A stretch of 64,000 nt of DNA. It comes from Rhizobium sp. C1 (GTDB lineage: Bacteria; Pseudomonadota; Alphaproteobacteria; Rhizobiales; Rhizobiaceae). Position numbers and translations under genes: made by a program. This document shows, piece by piece, positions 36,040-45,857 of the stretch. The notes below the pieces were generated by a model that saw only the letters and a list, made by a program, of their open reading frames with translations, made no database searches and was not told the DNA's origin. The DNA is taken from the NCBI RefSeq assembly GCF_021026335.1, contig NZ_JAJNCY010000012.1:51696-115695 (forward strand), read 5' to 3'. Each line of letters starts with the position of its first letter. Within the stretch, counting starts at the first letter, position 1.

Positions 36040-36963
36040 TCACACGTTGCCGGCGGGCGGGGTGGTGGTCTTGGGTGTGGTCTTGGTCGGTTTCGGCGGC
36101 TTGGCGGGCTTGATGTCGCGGGCCGCCTTCAGCATGCGCTTCGTCGCCTTGGCCTGATCGTTCATCATCTCGATCTGCACCTGCTGGATTTCGGTCAGCC
36201 GCTCCCACTGCCGGTTCAGCAGGTGATCGACCTTTTCATGCAGGTGGCGTATTTCCAGTTCGGCCTTGAGGTTGACCTTGTATTCATTGAGCGCGCGCAG
36301 GCGATCCTTGGCTTCCTGACGCCGCTGGCTCATCATGATGATGGGGGCCTGGAAGGCGGCGAGCGTCGAGAGAATGAGGTTCAAGAGGATGAACGGGTAA
36401 GCGTCGAAGGCTTCCTTTTCGCCCAGCGCGACGTTGAGCATCATCCAGAAGCCGAGGAAGACGAAGAAGCCGATGATGAAGGTCCAGCTTCCGCCGAAGG
36501 CCGCGACCCAGTCGGCGACGCGGTCGCCAAGGGTGCGGACATCGTCATACTCGTCTTCGATGTTTTCCGTCAGCGTGTCATGCGTCTTGAGGCTTTCCAC
36601 CACTTCCGCTTCGAGGAAGGAAATCTCGCCGCGCTCGTCCTTCAGAAGTTCCGCGATATAGCGCCCGCGCAGGTCGTCCATGGCCCGGCGGCTGACATAG
36701 TCGTCGGAGGTGATCGTCGGATGCTGGTTGCGGATGTACTCGGCCAATGCGGGACGAAGGTCGTCGACGCGGATTGCGTCCTTGCGCTTGAGCGGTGCGC
36801 CGGTGATGGCGTCGACCAGGCGGACGGATTTCTGCTTGGCGACATTGAGGTTGCTCGAATAGGTTTCCATCTTGACCGCAGCAGCCGTCTCGCCATCGCC
36901 CGCATCGAAATCGACGATGGTGCTCTCCGAGATGTCATCGCGTTCGAGCGTGGTGTCCGTCAT
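36040..36963 (-). CDS. DUF1003 membrane protein
   Basis: 307 residues from the ATG at 36963 (AAGAGGAT eight bases upstream). After a hydrophilic N-terminus the conserved DUF1003 core appears: LGDRVADWVAAFGGSWTFII with membrane helices near 165-190 and 200-225 (YPFILLNLILSTLAAFQAPI), then IIMMSQRRQEAKDRLRALNE and a coiled-coil stretch ending in a Lys/Pro/Thr-rich tail (KPPKPTKTTPKTTTPPAG). The family is widespread but of unknown function. Confidence 0.85.
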   Translation of the reverse strand: MTDTTLERDDISESTIVDFDAGDGETAAAVKMETYSSNLNVAKQKSVRLVDAITGAPLKRKDAIRVDDLRPALAEYIRNQHPTITSDDYVSRRAMDDLRGRYIAELLKDERGEISFLEAEVVESLKTHDTLTENIEDEYDDVRTLGDRVADWVAAFGGSWTFIIGFFVFLGFWMMLNVALGEKEAFDAYPFILLNLILSTLAAFQAPIIMMSQRRQEAKDRLRALNEYKVNLKAELEIRHLHEKVDHLLNRQWERLTEIQQVQIEMMNDQAKATKRMLKAARDIKPAKPPKPTKTTPKTTTPPAGNV

Positions 36964-37152
36964 GGCGGAGATCCTCTTGTCTGGGCCTTCGGTCTGAAGC
37001 AAAGGCAAGGCTTCGGGCAAGCGTGACGCGTTGAAAGGCGTCCGACTTTTCGCATGCTCATGCCATCATCAGACGACAGAACCAAGACAATTTTCAAGCA
37101 TTTGTGACATGCCCTGCCGCCGGATGTTCAAGTCGGCATCATCCCGCCGCCG

Positions 37153-38289
37153 TTATCCCGCTGCCAGCATGCTGCGGTCGATCTCGGCAATCGATCGTGC
37201 CCCGGTCAGTGTCATGGCCACACGCATTTCCTTGGCGATGAGGTCGAGGAGATTTGCAACGCCGGCTTCGCCGTTCGCTGCGAGTGCGTAGATGAAGGCG
37301 CGGCCAAGCATGACGGTGTCGGCGCCGAGCGCCAGCATGCGCACGACATCAAGGCCGGAGCGGATGCCGGAGTCGGCAAGCAGTTTCATCTGGCCTTTCA
37401 CGGCGTCGGCGATATCGGGCAGGGCGCGAGCGGTTGAGCGCACGCCGTCCAGCTGACGGCCGCCATGGTTGGAGACCACGATACCGTCCGCGCCGAAGCG
37501 CACGGCGTCGCGGGCGTCTTCTGCATCCAGAATGCCCTTGATGATCATCGGACCCTTCCAGAAGTCGCGGATCCACTCCAGATCGCTCCAGGAGATCGAC
37601 GGATCGAAATTGTTGGCGAGCCAGCCGATATAGTCTTCGAGCTTGGTCGGCTGGCCGCGATAGGCGGAGATGTTGCCGAGATCATGCGGGCGGCCGAAGA
37701 GGCCGACATCGAAGGCCCAGTGCGGATGGAGCACCGCCTGCACCATACGGCGGAAGGCGGCGTTGGGCCCGGACATGCCGGAATGGGCGTCGCGATAGCG
37801 CGAGCCAGGCGTCGGCATATCGACGGTGAAGACCAGGGTGGTGATTCCCGCCGCCATGGCGCGCTCCAGCGCATTCTTCATGAAGCCGCGATCCTTGAGG
37901 ACATAGAGCTGGAACCAGATCGGAGCGGGAGAGGCCTTCTGCACCTCCTCGATCGGGCAGACCGAGACGGTTGAGAGCGTGAAGGGGATGTTGCGGGACG
38001 TGGCGGCGCGGGCGGCCTGCACCTCGCCACGCCGGGCATACATGCCGGTCAGGCCAACCGGGGAAAGCGCCACGGGCATTGCCATCTTGCGGCCGAAGAG
38101 CTCGGTCGAGATGTCGAGGCTTTCGACATTCTTCAGGACCCGCTGGCGCAGTTCGATTTCGGAGAGGTCGGAAACGTTGCGGCCCAGCGTGTATTCGGCA
38201 TTCGCCCCGCCATCGATGTAATGGAACAGGAAGGGCGGCAGGCGGCGGCGGGCGGCTTCGCGATAGTCGGTGGGCGACGATATGATCAT
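37153..38289 (-). CDS. lldD: L-lactate dehydrogenase (FMN-dependent, LldD)
   Basis: 378 residues. LldD oxidises L-lactate to pyruvate at the membrane, passing electrons to quinone. The alpha-hydroxyacid oxidase fold is evident: [20 protein letters not shown] near residues 19-38, [48 protein letters not shown], the catalytic H275 and R278 in [10 protein letters not shown], and the phosphate-binding [19 protein letters not shown]. Third gene of lldP-lldR-lldD, six bases from the lldR stop. Confidence 0.96.
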   Translation of the reverse strand: MIISSPTDYREAARRRLPPFLFHYIDGGANAEYTLGRNVSDLSEIELRQRVLKNVESLDISTELFGRKMAMPVALSPVGLTGMYARRGEVQAARAATSRNIPFTLSTVSVCPIEEVQKASPAPIWFQLYVLKDRGFMKNALERAMAAGITTLVFTVDMPTPGSRYRDAHSGMSGPNAAFRRMVQAVLHPHWAFDVGLFGRPHDLGNISAYRGQPTKLEDYIGWLANNFDPSISWSDLEWIRDFWKGPMIIKGILDAEDARDAVRFGADGIVVSNHGGRQLDGVRSTARALPDIADAVKGQMKLLADSGIRSGLDVVRMLALGADTVMLGRAFIYALAANGEAGVANLLDLIAKEMRVAMTLTGARSIAEIDRSMLAAG

Positions 38290-38295
38290 GGCGTG

Positions 38296-39084
38296 TCAGG
38301 TCCTCGGGCTTGTGGTGCGGCGGAACGTTTCGGCGCGCTCGATGCGCGCACGTTCCTCGTCAATGGTGCGAATGGTGTGGGCAACGAATTCGAGATGGGT
38401 GTCGGAGGCAAGTTGGGCTGCATCAGCATCGCCGCTCGCGATGGCCTCGACCAGCGCCTGATGCTGCTCGGACAGGCGCTCGAATGTGCGCGGCACGATA
38501 TAGAGCTTGTCAAGGCTCTGCGAGATGCTGCTTTGCAGGAGGTCGAACATGCTCGCCATGACCGACCGCAGTACGGCGTTATGCGAGGCGTCGGCAATGG
38601 CCAGATGGAAAGCGGCGTCCGCATGGGCTTCCGCTACGGCATCGCCGCTGGCGTGGTCATCCGCCAGTCGGTCGAAGCACGCGCGGATCGCCGCGATGTC
38701 GTCCGGCGTTGCACGCAGCGCAGCATGATAGGCGGCCTGACCCTCCAGCCCGCGGCGCACCTCCAGTACGTCGTGACCGAAACCCGGATTGCCGGCGACG
38801 ACCGGAGTCAGGGGTTCGGCAATGGTGGCACTGGTCCAGCGCGTTTCGCCGGGGTCGGCAATGATGTTGCCGCCCTTGCGAATCGTCACCCGGCCCCGCG
38901 CGGCGAGCCGCATCAGCGCTTCCCTCAGCGAATTGCGCGAGGCACCCAGCATCTCTGCCAGCGCGCGTTCGGAGGGCAGCCGGTCGCCGACGGCAAGAGC
39001 GCGTTCGTCGATCAGCGTTTCGATTGCCTGTTCAACGCGGTCGGTGACGCGCTGCTGCGGCGTGGAGGCGTTGGTCGATGGCAT
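38296..39084 (-). CDS. lldR: GntR/FadR-family L-lactate regulator LldR
   Basis: 262 residues. An N-terminal winged helix (about 14-75: VGDRLPSERALAEMLGASRNSLREALMRL in parts) and an all-helical FCD ligand domain (VLEVRRGLEGQAAYHAALRA, HADAAFHLAIADASHN with metal-binding Asp/His). Between lldP and lldD, as in E. coli lldPRD, it should repress the operon until L-lactate binds. Two matching operators before lldP support this. Confidence 0.92.
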   Translation of the reverse strand: MPSTNASTPQQRVTDRVEQAIETLIDERALAVGDRLPSERALAEMLGASRNSLREALMRLAARGRVTIRKGGNIIADPGETRWTSATIAEPLTPVVAGNPGFGHDVLEVRRGLEGQAAYHAALRATPDDIAAIRACFDRLADDHASGDAVAEAHADAAFHLAIADASHNAVLRSVMASMFDLLQSSISQSLDKLYIVPRTFERLSEQHQALVEAIASGDADAAQLASDTHLEFVAHTIRTIDEERARIERAETFRRTTSPRT

Positions 39085-39208
39085 CTTCGGAAGCCCTCAG
39101 TTGATCATGTCAGGCGGAGACGGGGGAACGTTGTAGCGCTCCTGCTCAGCCTTTCACAATGCCCATTTGTGTCGCCGCCTGATGCGATATCCGGCGGCGA
39201 CATTCTCG

Positions 39209-40858
39209 TCAGGGGATCATCCACGGCAGGAGATAGGCCTGCACGGTCGTGATGATGCCGACCAGAGCTGCAAGCGCGAGGCTGTGCTTGACCGTGAAGC
39301 GGAAGAGATCGGATTCGCGGCCGATCAAGCCCGTTGCCGCACAGGCAATGGCGATCGACTGCGGCGAGATCATCTTGCCGGTGACGCCGCCCGTCGTGTT
39401 GACGGCAACGAGGAGCACATCCTTGACGCCAATCTGATGCGCGGTGGTCGCCTGCAGAGAGGCAAAGAGCGCATTGGCCGACGTATCCGAGCCGGTGAGG
39501 AAGACGCCGAGCCAGCCGAGGAAGGGCGAGAAGAAGGTGAAGCTTGCGCCCGTTTGCGCCAGCAGAAGGCCGAGCGTCGAGGAGAGGCCCGAATAGTTGG
39601 CGATGAAGGCGAAGGCGAGCACCATGCCGATGGAATAGATCGGGACCAGAAGTCCCCTGATCGTCTCGGCAAAGGTGGCGACGGCGCGGGCAGGCTTCAT
39701 GCGCAGCAGAAGGATCGAGACGACGGCTGCGAGGAAGATCGCCGTACCGGTGGCCGAGAACCAGTCAAACTTGAAGTCGGCGGCAAATGGCGTTGCGGCT
39801 GTCACGATCGGCGGTTGCTTGATGACCAGCTTGTCGAGGAAAGGGACGCCGAGATGGCTGACCATGCCGCTGAGCGCGCCCTTTCCGGCAAACAGGGCCT
39901 TGAAGGGAGCGATGCTCCAGACCATCACAAAGACGGTGAGGATCAGGAAGGGTGACCAGGCGCGGGCCATCTGGCCGGCGGTGTAGGTCGTCTTCGGCGC
40001 TTCAGCCGGCCCATTGTTGGCCGTTTCAAAACGGAAGATACGGCGGGGTTTCCAGACCTTCAGGAAGAGCGGTAGGATGATAAGGGTGGCCAGCGCTGCG
40101 GTGATATCCGGCAGTTCCGGGCCCACGAAGTTGGCGGTGAAGAACTGGACGATGGCGAACGAACCGCCGGCCACGAGGATCGCCGGCCATGTTTCGCGCA
40201 CGCCGCGTACGCCGTCCATGATCAGAATGAGCCAGAAAGGCACGAGAACCGAGAGAAGCGGCAGCTGGCGGCCGGCCATCTGGCCTATATGGAAGGGATC
40301 GAGCCCCGTGACCTGACCGGCGACGATGATCGGAATGCCCATGGCGCCGAAGGCAACCGGGGCGGTGTTGGCGATCAGGCAGAGGCCGGCGGCATAGAGT
40401 GGCTGGAAGCCGAGACCAACGAGGAGGGCGGCGGTGATGGCCACCGGTGCGCCGAAACCGGCTGCCCCTTCCAGAAACGCGCCGAAGGCGAAGCCGACGA
40501 GCAGCAATTGCAGGCGCTGGTCTTCCGTCACCGAGAGGATCGAGCGGCGGATGATCTCGAACTGCCCGGTTTCGACCGAGACCTTGTAGAGGAAGACTGC
40601 GGCGATGATGATCCAGGCGATCGGCCATAGCCCGTAGAAGAAGCCGTAGACCGCCGAAGCGAGCGCCATGGGCACGGGCATGCCATAAAGGAAGATCGCG
40701 ACCGCGAGCGCCAGTGCAACCGTGATCGTGCCGGCGACATAGCCTTTGAGCTTCAGAAACGTCAGCGCGACGAAGAAAAAGATGATCGGCACCGCGGCGA
40801 AGAGGCTCGAGAGCCAGATATTGCCCAACGGATCATAAATTTGACTCCAAGTCCCCAT
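39209..40858 (-). CDS. lldP: L-lactate permease LldP
   Basis: 549 residues from the ATG at 40858, after GGGAGGGG; the open frame extends 24 codons further without support. At least twelve hydrophobic segments and the LctP signatures: [26 protein letters not shown] near residues 115-140, [41 protein letters not shown] and [23 protein letters not shown] near the end. It imports L-lactate with protons. First gene of the operon. Confidence 0.96.
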   Translation of the reverse strand: MGTWSQIYDPLGNIWLSSLFAAVPIIFFFVALTFLKLKGYVAGTITVALALAVAIFLYGMPVPMALASAVYGFFYGLWPIAWIIIAAVFLYKVSVETGQFEIIRRSILSVTEDQRLQLLLVGFAFGAFLEGAAGFGAPVAITAALLVGLGFQPLYAAGLCLIANTAPVAFGAMGIPIIVAGQVTGLDPFHIGQMAGRQLPLLSVLVPFWLILIMDGVRGVRETWPAILVAGGSFAIVQFFTANFVGPELPDITAALATLIILPLFLKVWKPRRIFRFETANNGPAEAPKTTYTAGQMARAWSPFLILTVFVMVWSIAPFKALFAGKGALSGMVSHLGVPFLDKLVIKQPPIVTAATPFAADFKFDWFSATGTAIFLAAVVSILLLRMKPARAVATFAETIRGLLVPIYSIGMVLAFAFIANYSGLSSTLGLLLAQTGASFTFFSPFLGWLGVFLTGSDTSANALFASLQATTAHQIGVKDVLLVAVNTTGGVTGKMISPQSIAIACAATGLIGRESDLFRFTVKHSLALAALVGIITTVQAYLLPWMIP

Positions 40859-40876
40859 AGTTACCCCTCCCGGATA

Positions 40877-40887
40877 TGGTACTACCA
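40877..40887. promoter_or_regulatory. LldR operator O2 (start-codon proximal)
   Basis: TGGTACTACCA matches the FadR-subfamily pattern TnGTnnnACnA exactly and lies 18 bases before the lldP ATG, beside its ribosome site. Confidence 0.75.
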
Positions 40888-40958
40888 AAATGCAAAGTCT
40901 TTTTGCTTTTTGACATAGTGGTTGAACCAAGTCAAACTTTCAGGCGTGTAACTTAAGT

Positions 40959-40964
40959 ATTATA
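40959..40964 (-). promoter_or_regulatory. lldP -10 element
   Basis: A perfect TATAAT on the minus strand, adjacent to operator O1, about 100 bases before lldP. No good -35 is visible at 17 bases. Confidence 0.4.
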
Positions 40965-40971
40965 TGCAATT

Positions 40972-40982
40972 TGGTATGACCA
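40972..40982. promoter_or_regulatory. LldR operator O1 (distal)
   Basis: TGGTATGACCA fits TnGTnnnACnA and is 95 bases from operator O2. Two sites flanking the promoter allow repression by looping, as described for E. coli LldR. Confidence 0.75.
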
Positions 40983-41171
40983 TGGAGGCTTGAGAGATGT
41001 CGGGTAGCGTCGAGATCACGACATACGGATAAGGTCGCATCTGTCCCAAAGTGCGTGTTTCAGAGACCGTGAAGTTTGCTCAGTGTTCTTGCAACAGTTG
41101 TGGATCAGTGAAAAGTCTGGCCCTGATCGACGACAATGTGGCTGTATCCGTAAAATGCTGTTTGTCATTTT

Positions 41172-42614
41172 ATGACTAATTTAGATCTTAAGGCGTATCG
41201 AAACTCGCGTATACGTTTTCGAGCTTCAATTTTAAAGTGTTTCATGCGCGATGATGGCCATAGACGCCGGGTGAGGGCCAATTTATTGGGCTCCGGCATA
41301 ATCACAATCCTGATCGGTATGGGCTGGGGCACTGCGTTCGTTCTTTTCGACCGGCCGTTACTTGCGGCCATGCATGTCGTCCTGATCGCCTTCGGTGTTT
41401 GCCTTTTGTGGCTTGCCTATCAGCGCCGGCTCAAGGCGGCATCGCTTCTGGCAGCGCATTTCCTGCCGCTATTCATCGCCGTTTCCTGCCTGTTCGACAA
41501 TGTTCCTGAGGGTGTGCATCGCGCAACGCAGATGCACTTTCTCTCCGTCGCCCTTGGCGGATATTTCGTGTATCGTTCCGGCGGCATCTACATGAAATAT
41601 GTCATACCGGCACTTTGCCTGGTGGGCTTTGCTGTCTTTTCCAACACATCCATCGGTATTCACGATCCGGCGCTCGTCATTCCCGAGAATGTCGCCGCAA
41701 TCGGCGTCTGGACCAACACCATAACCGCGGTTATCGAACTGACCTTCATCGTCCTCATCATGAATGCCGATCTCTCGGTCAGGCGCATGATGGATGTCGA
41801 GATGCGCAAGGCCATCGCGAACGGGGATTTCGCGCTTCATTATCAGCCTCAGTTCAACGATGCGGGTGTTGTTGTTGGTGCGGAGGCCCTCATTCGCTGG
41901 CCGCATGCCAAAATGGGCAATATTCCACCGGCCGAATTCATTCCGCTTGCCGAGGAGACCGGTCTGATCGTGCCTATCGGCAACTGGGTTCTGCGGGCCG
42001 CTTGCGCGCAGCTTGCCCAGTGGGAGGTGCAGCCTGAAACGCGCCATCTTACCATGTCGGTCAACGTCAGTGCATCGCAGTTCCGCCAGCCGGATTTTGT
42101 TCAGGGTGTCTGCGAAATCGTCCGCCTCAGCGGCGTCACGCCCTCGAAGCTCAAGCTTGAACTGACCGAGAGCATGTTCATCGACAATATCGAGGCCACC
42201 ATTGCGAAGATGAATACGCTGAGGGCGATCGGTATCCTCTGGTCGCTGGACGATTTCGGCACCGGCTATTCCTCGCTCAGCGTTCTGCATCGCTTCCCGT
42301 TGAGGCAGATCAAGATCGACAAGGCCTTCGTGCGCGACATGCTGACAAACAGGTCGAACATGGTCGTGACCGAGGCGATCATCACGCTGGCGGAAAAACT
42401 TGGACTGCAGGTCCTTGCCGAGGGCGTGGAGACGCCGCAACAGCTTGATCGGCTGCGGGAAGCCGGTTGCGTGATGTATCAGGGCTATCTCTTCAGCCCG
42501 CCCGTGGACATCGCAGCCTTCGGGAAACTCCTGACGACCGGGGCCGGCAAGATTGCGGAGCCTGCCCCGGCACATGCGGAGCTGCAGCCCGCTCTATTGA
42601 GGTCGGCCAGCTAG
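41172..42614 (+). CDS. membrane-bound EAL-domain cyclic-di-GMP phosphodiesterase
   Basis: 480 residues. About five to six membrane helices cover residues 35-200, then an EAL domain without GGDEF. Active-site motifs appear intact: E238-A-L in GAEALIRWPH, NVSASQF, LELTES, LDDFGTGYSSLS (metal-binding DD), KIDKAFV, and AEGVETPQQ followed by YQGYLFSPP. It should hydrolyse cyclic di-GMP in response to an unknown signal sensed by the membrane part. Its stop runs into a copy of the intergenic repeat. Confidence 0.93.
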   Translation: MTNLDLKAYRNSRIRFRASILKCFMRDDGHRRRVRANLLGSGIITILIGMGWGTAFVLFDRPLLAAMHVVLIAFGVCLLWLAYQRRLKAASLLAAHFLPLFIAVSCLFDNVPEGVHRATQMHFLSVALGGYFVYRSGGIYMKYVIPALCLVGFAVFSNTSIGIHDPALVIPENVAAIGVWTNTITAVIELTFIVLIMNADLSVRRMMDVEMRKAIANGDFALHYQPQFNDAGVVVGAEALIRWPHAKMGNIPPAEFIPLAEETGLIVPIGNWVLRAACAQLAQWEVQPETRHLTMSVNVSASQFRQPDFVQGVCEIVRLSGVTPSKLKLELTESMFIDNIEATIAKMNTLRAIGILWSLDDFGTGYSSLSVLHRFPLRQIKIDKAFVRDMLTNRSNMVVTEAIITLAEKLGLQVLAEGVETPQQLDRLREAGCVMYQGYLFSPPVDIAAFGKLLTTGAGKIAEPAPAHAELQPALLRSAS

Positions 42615-42717
42615 CGCAATTCCAGGAAAAGTGGGAACCGGTTTTCTTTCGGAATTGCGTAAAAACAAATAGATAGAGTATTTCGGATGATGCGGCTTTC
42701 ACCGGAAATGCTCTAGG
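42614..42717 (+). repeat. rhizobial palindromic intergenic repeat, copy 3
   Basis: The most complete copy: GCAATTCCAGGAAAAGTG, GGAACCGGTTTTCTTTCGG, AATTGCGTAAAAACAAATAG and AGAGTATTTCGG followed by a second palindromic part ending CGGAAATGCTCTAGG. The arms GCAATTCC and GGAATTGC pair. Confidence 0.85.
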
Positions 42718-42867
42718 ATCTTCTGGCGAAAACGGGAGCGCCCGAAACGCTCCATCAGTTTGTTTCCAGTTCCGATCGAGATTGCGTTCCGGGGAGCCGG
42801 GCAGGGCGATCTGCTGTCGATGGAGCCTTCAGGGGCATCGGTGCCGACATCAGCGGCGCCTCTGTCA

Positions 42868-43410
42868 TCACGATAGGCGGGAGCGTAGCGCCCATTCCTT
42901 CTTCAGAAGGGCATATTGGGCCGTGTTCTCGTAGATTGGATCGCCGTTCGCATCGTTTTCGAAGGATACGAATTCGATGAACATCGCTTCCTGCCGCATG
43001 CCCAGCCTCTCGCAGAGACGGCGCGAGGGCGCATTGACCTCTTCAACATAGGCGTAGAGCCGGCGGGCTTTTACGGTGGTGAAGAGATGGGTGAGCAGGG
43101 CTTGAGCCGCCTCGGTGGCGTAACCCTGACCGCCGAATTCCGGATTGAAGTTCCATCCGATAGAATAGGTATCCTCTTCCGGCATGGCGAAGACGTCGCC
43201 GATCAGGCGGCCGGTGTCCTTGAGGCATACGGCAAGATATTCGTCGCTTTCACTCCGCTGGCCCGCTTCATCTTCCGCAGCGTTCCTGTCCTTCAGCGCC
43301 ATGGAGAAGAAGCAGGGTGCGGTCGGCTGATGCAGATAGGCATAGAGATCTTCGGCGTCTTCCGGTCGGAAGTTTCGCAACAACAGTCGCTTGGTTTCAA
43401 TCGCGTCCAT
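42868..43410 (-). CDS. GNAT-family N-acetyltransferase
   Basis: 180 residues with the RimJ/RimL-like form of the GNAT fold: IETKRLLLRNFRPEDAEDLY at the start, IGWNFNPEFGGQGYATEAAQ holding the acetyl-CoA-binding Q-x-x-G-x-A motif near residue 95, and VEEVNAPSRRLCERLGMRQE. It transfers an acetyl group to an amine of a small molecule or protein; the target is unknown. Stands alone between the EAL gene and the AraC-type regulator. Confidence 0.88.
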   Translation of the reverse strand: MDAIETKRLLLRNFRPEDAEDLYAYLHQPTAPCFFSMALKDRNAAEDEAGQRSESDEYLAVCLKDTGRLIGDVFAMPEEDTYSIGWNFNPEFGGQGYATEAAQALLTHLFTTVKARRLYAYVEEVNAPSRRLCERLGMRQEAMFIEFVSFENDANGDPIYENTAQYALLKKEWALRSRLS

Positions 43411-43483
43411 GTCCTTCGCCTTCGATCAATGGCGCTGCTTCGTAGGGGCAGACATGAGGCTATATAGGCGGCGTCAGGCCCGA

Positions 43484-44644
43484 TTACACGCTCGACAATT
43501 CTTCGGCGGCTTCGTCCGTTTCGGCCGGCACTTCCACGTCGGTGCCATCCTCCTGTCTGAACCGCACCTTGTGTTTCCTCAGAAGTGGGCCCAGCTGCTC
43601 GATATTCCGGACCCGGAACGCTTCCGTGCTGCTGACCGGGAACCACCGCATCTGCGACGACTGGGGCGAGCGGACCTGTTTTGGCATGACGCCGAAATAG
43701 GAGCGGAACGCACGACCGGCAGAGGTGTGGTCGCGCAGCCCCCAGCGACGCATGACAGTGCCGATCTTCTCTGCCGGCCGAGACCGATCGACCAGATCAT
43801 GAAAGACCTTTTCCAGCCGCCGTTCGAGGATGTATTTCATGATGCCGCCGCGCTGCTCGAACATCCGGTAGAGCGTCGGCCGGGTGATGTAGAATTTGCG
43901 GGTGATATCGGCCGGTGCCAGCGAGGGGTCGCAGAGATTTTCGTCTATCCAGCGGCAGATTGCTCCGAACTGGCTCTTGCGCAGATACGCGCGCGCCATT
44001 GAGCGTGTGTTTGCTTGCGCGCCAATCGCCGCCGCCAGCATCGCCGCCACCGCCTGGGCTTCCTCCTGCGCCTGTTGCTGGCTCATCTCCGGCAGTCTGT
44101 GCCACAGGTCGTCGAGATGCATGGTGAGGGCAACATTGGCCTCATTGTCTGCCGCAAGTACCAGTCCATGGATACTGTCCGGATTGGCAACCAGGGGAAG
44201 CAGCAGGTCGGGTGAAACGGCCAGCGCGAGATTGTCAACGCGCTCTGCCTCAATCGTGCAGGGGCGCGTCAGATCGAAAAAGGCCAGAGCCCTCGACGGG
44301 ACCGCCACCTTCTCGCCCTCTATCGTGACGCTGAAGCTGCCGTTGCGATAGAACTGCACGAGGAAGTGGTTGACGCGGGTTAGTGCAATCAGGGCCTGAG
44401 ATCGCTGCAGAATGCTGGCGGAGGAGAGACAGGTGGAGATCTGGAGTTGTCCGAGGTCATACACCGTGACGTTCATATGAAAATGATCGGCGACCTCCGG
44501 GCTCGGCGCGTCGAGGTCGAACATCATGGCCACGATCTGCCGCGCCGCGTCCAGAGGTGCCGGCTGGGAAGGATCGATTTCGATGTGAGCAAAGGGCAGG
44601 CGCGAATGTTGGTCCTGGGGCGTCATGGAAGATAAGTCCTGCAT
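43484..44644 (-). CDS. AraC-family transcriptional regulator
   Basis: 386 residues, longer than usual. An N-terminal sensor part with a cupin-like half (FLVQFYRNGSFSVTIEGEKV, ALAFFDLTRPCTIEAERVDN) precedes an AraC helix-turn-helix pair (about 265-330: DITRKFYITRPTLYRMFEQR, KIGTVMRRWGLRDHTSAGRAF) ending FRSYFGVMPKQV. A further 60-residue charged tail follows the DNA-binding domain, which is unusual because the HTH normally ends the protein. Targets are unknown. Confidence 0.85.
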   Translation of the reverse strand: MQDLSSMTPQDQHSRLPFAHIEIDPSQPAPLDAARQIVAMMFDLDAPSPEVADHFHMNVTVYDLGQLQISTCLSSASILQRSQALIALTRVNHFLVQFYRNGSFSVTIEGEKVAVPSRALAFFDLTRPCTIEAERVDNLALAVSPDLLLPLVANPDSIHGLVLAADNEANVALTMHLDDLWHRLPEMSQQQAQEEAQAVAAMLAAAIGAQANTRSMARAYLRKSQFGAICRWIDENLCDPSLAPADITRKFYITRPTLYRMFEQRGGIMKYILERRLEKVFHDLVDRSRPAEKIGTVMRRWGLRDHTSAGRAFRSYFGVMPKQVRSPQSSQMRWFPVSSTEAFRVRNIEQLGPLLRKHKVRFRQEDGTDVEVPAETDEAAEELSSV

Positions 44645-44960
44645 CCTCCGAAAATCTAAAAGTGTTGGTCGAAGCTGCGGTCCTAGCCACCTTGCAGTCC
44701 TGAGAACGTGGCCTTTTTAGGGACGTTTTTTCGACCTGGCGTCTCAAAATGGTTCGCGCGCATTTCCGGTATATTGCGCGCCTAGCGGTAGTTATTTATT
44801 CAGAAAACATAATGGCAGCAATTTTTAAAGACACATATTCGCCTCTGGCGCAATTCTTATAAGTAATGATTTGGCGGCGGTCGAGGTCACTCGGCCGCCG
44901 CCGTTGTTTTTTGCTGTTCCGAGGCAGATCGTCCCCCGTTCTGAGGGGCAGGTCTTCAAC
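44645..44960. other. intergenic region with an orphan terminator
   Basis: 316 bases between an AraC gene that starts at 44644 and a secreted-protein gene that ends at 44961, both on the minus strand. An AT-rich middle part and a strong plus-strand terminator (44873) are the only features; a small plus-strand RNA could be encoded here. Confidence 0.45.
44873..44912 (+). terminator. strong plus-strand terminator without an upstream gene
   Basis: GGCGGCGG/CCGCCGCC and CGAG/CTCG stack into one long stem around a GTCA loop, followed by TTGTTTTTTG. The T-run is on the plus strand only, but both neighbours are transcribed leftwards. Confidence 0.8.
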
Positions 44961-45590
44961 TCAAAGAGGCTTTCCGTTCTTGTCGAGCACCGTGATCCGG
45001 TACGAGCAGCCGTATAGCGTCTTGCCGGGGTGCGAAGTGACCGTGGAGAGGTTGCGGGCGATCACCGTATGACTGCCGAAGCGGGTTTCCGCGGTTGCCT
45101 TCTCGGTTGTGTCGGAGACGACCTTCTCGCCCAGGAATTTGCCCGACCGGCGCATCGCCTCAGCCATTTCTGACGGCACAGGGCCTTCCTTGCGCAGTGC
45201 GTCGAGCAGCTGGCCAGAATCGGCGGCGTTGGTGATGCCGAGCTCGCGTGCGAGCGGTGCCGGATCGGGTAGGTCGAGAATGGCCAGCACCGCGCTCGAC
45301 GTGAACGCTATGCGCCGGGTCTGATAATGCCCGGCCACCGTGATCGGTTTGGAGAGTTTATATTCGGCGAGCATGAGGTTCTTTGAACCGACCTTTGTCC
45401 AACCGCGCTTTTGCACCATCTCGACGTCGTCACCCAAAGCAAAGAGCAGGGCGTTGAAGGTCGGCGCATCAAGCCGGCATTCGATCGCATCAACGATATC
45501 GATGGCGGCCGGATCAGGGTCTTCGGTCTGGGCCCAGACTGCGGTCGGAACGACGGCAGCCATGGCTGCAACAAGAACAAACATTCTCAT
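44961..45590 (-). CDS. secreted protein of unknown function
   Basis: 209 residues from the ATG at 45590, where a signal peptide (MRMFVLVAAMAAVVPTAVWA) begins and AAGGA lies about eight bases upstream; the open frame reaches 45803 but that part is not signal-like. The mature protein has DIVDAIECRLDAPTFNALLF near residues 32-51 and a C-terminal SYRITVLDKNGKPL. No domain is recognised. It is probably periplasmic. Confidence 0.75.
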   Translation of the reverse strand: MRMFVLVAAMAAVVPTAVWAQTEDPDPAAIDIVDAIECRLDAPTFNALLFALGDDVEMVQKRGWTKVGSKNLMLAEYKLSKPITVAGHYQTRRIAFTSSAVLAILDLPDPAPLARELGITNAADSGQLLDALRKEGPVPSEMAEAMRRSGKFLGEKVVSDTTEKATAETRFGSHTVIARNLSTVTSHPGKTLYGCSYRITVLDKNGKPL

Positions 45591-45857
45591 GGCGGAATCC
45601 TTAGTCGTTTTGCCGCTGTGTGTCATACGAAAAGCGGGCAGGCAGGCACTCGTCGGAAGATATAGATGGCTCCGTAAGTCAAACAAGGTGCAGACATACA
45701 TAAACTGAAGAAATGGCGCGCTGTGCCGGGTGAAGACGGAAACTATGCCTACGCTATAGCCCATTGATGCAAATTTCCCTTGAAAATCGGTCGAGCGGGC
45801 CATCAGCGATAAGGTGCACGCTCTCCTAGAGCATCGGACCAGGAAATGGAAACCGGA

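Larger units (their letters stand above)
40859..41171. other. lld operon control region and EAL gene upstream region
   Basis: 313 bases without a gene. It holds the two LldR-type operators and the -10 element listed separately, and an AT-rich stretch before the EAL gene. No small gene is evident. Confidence 0.5.
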
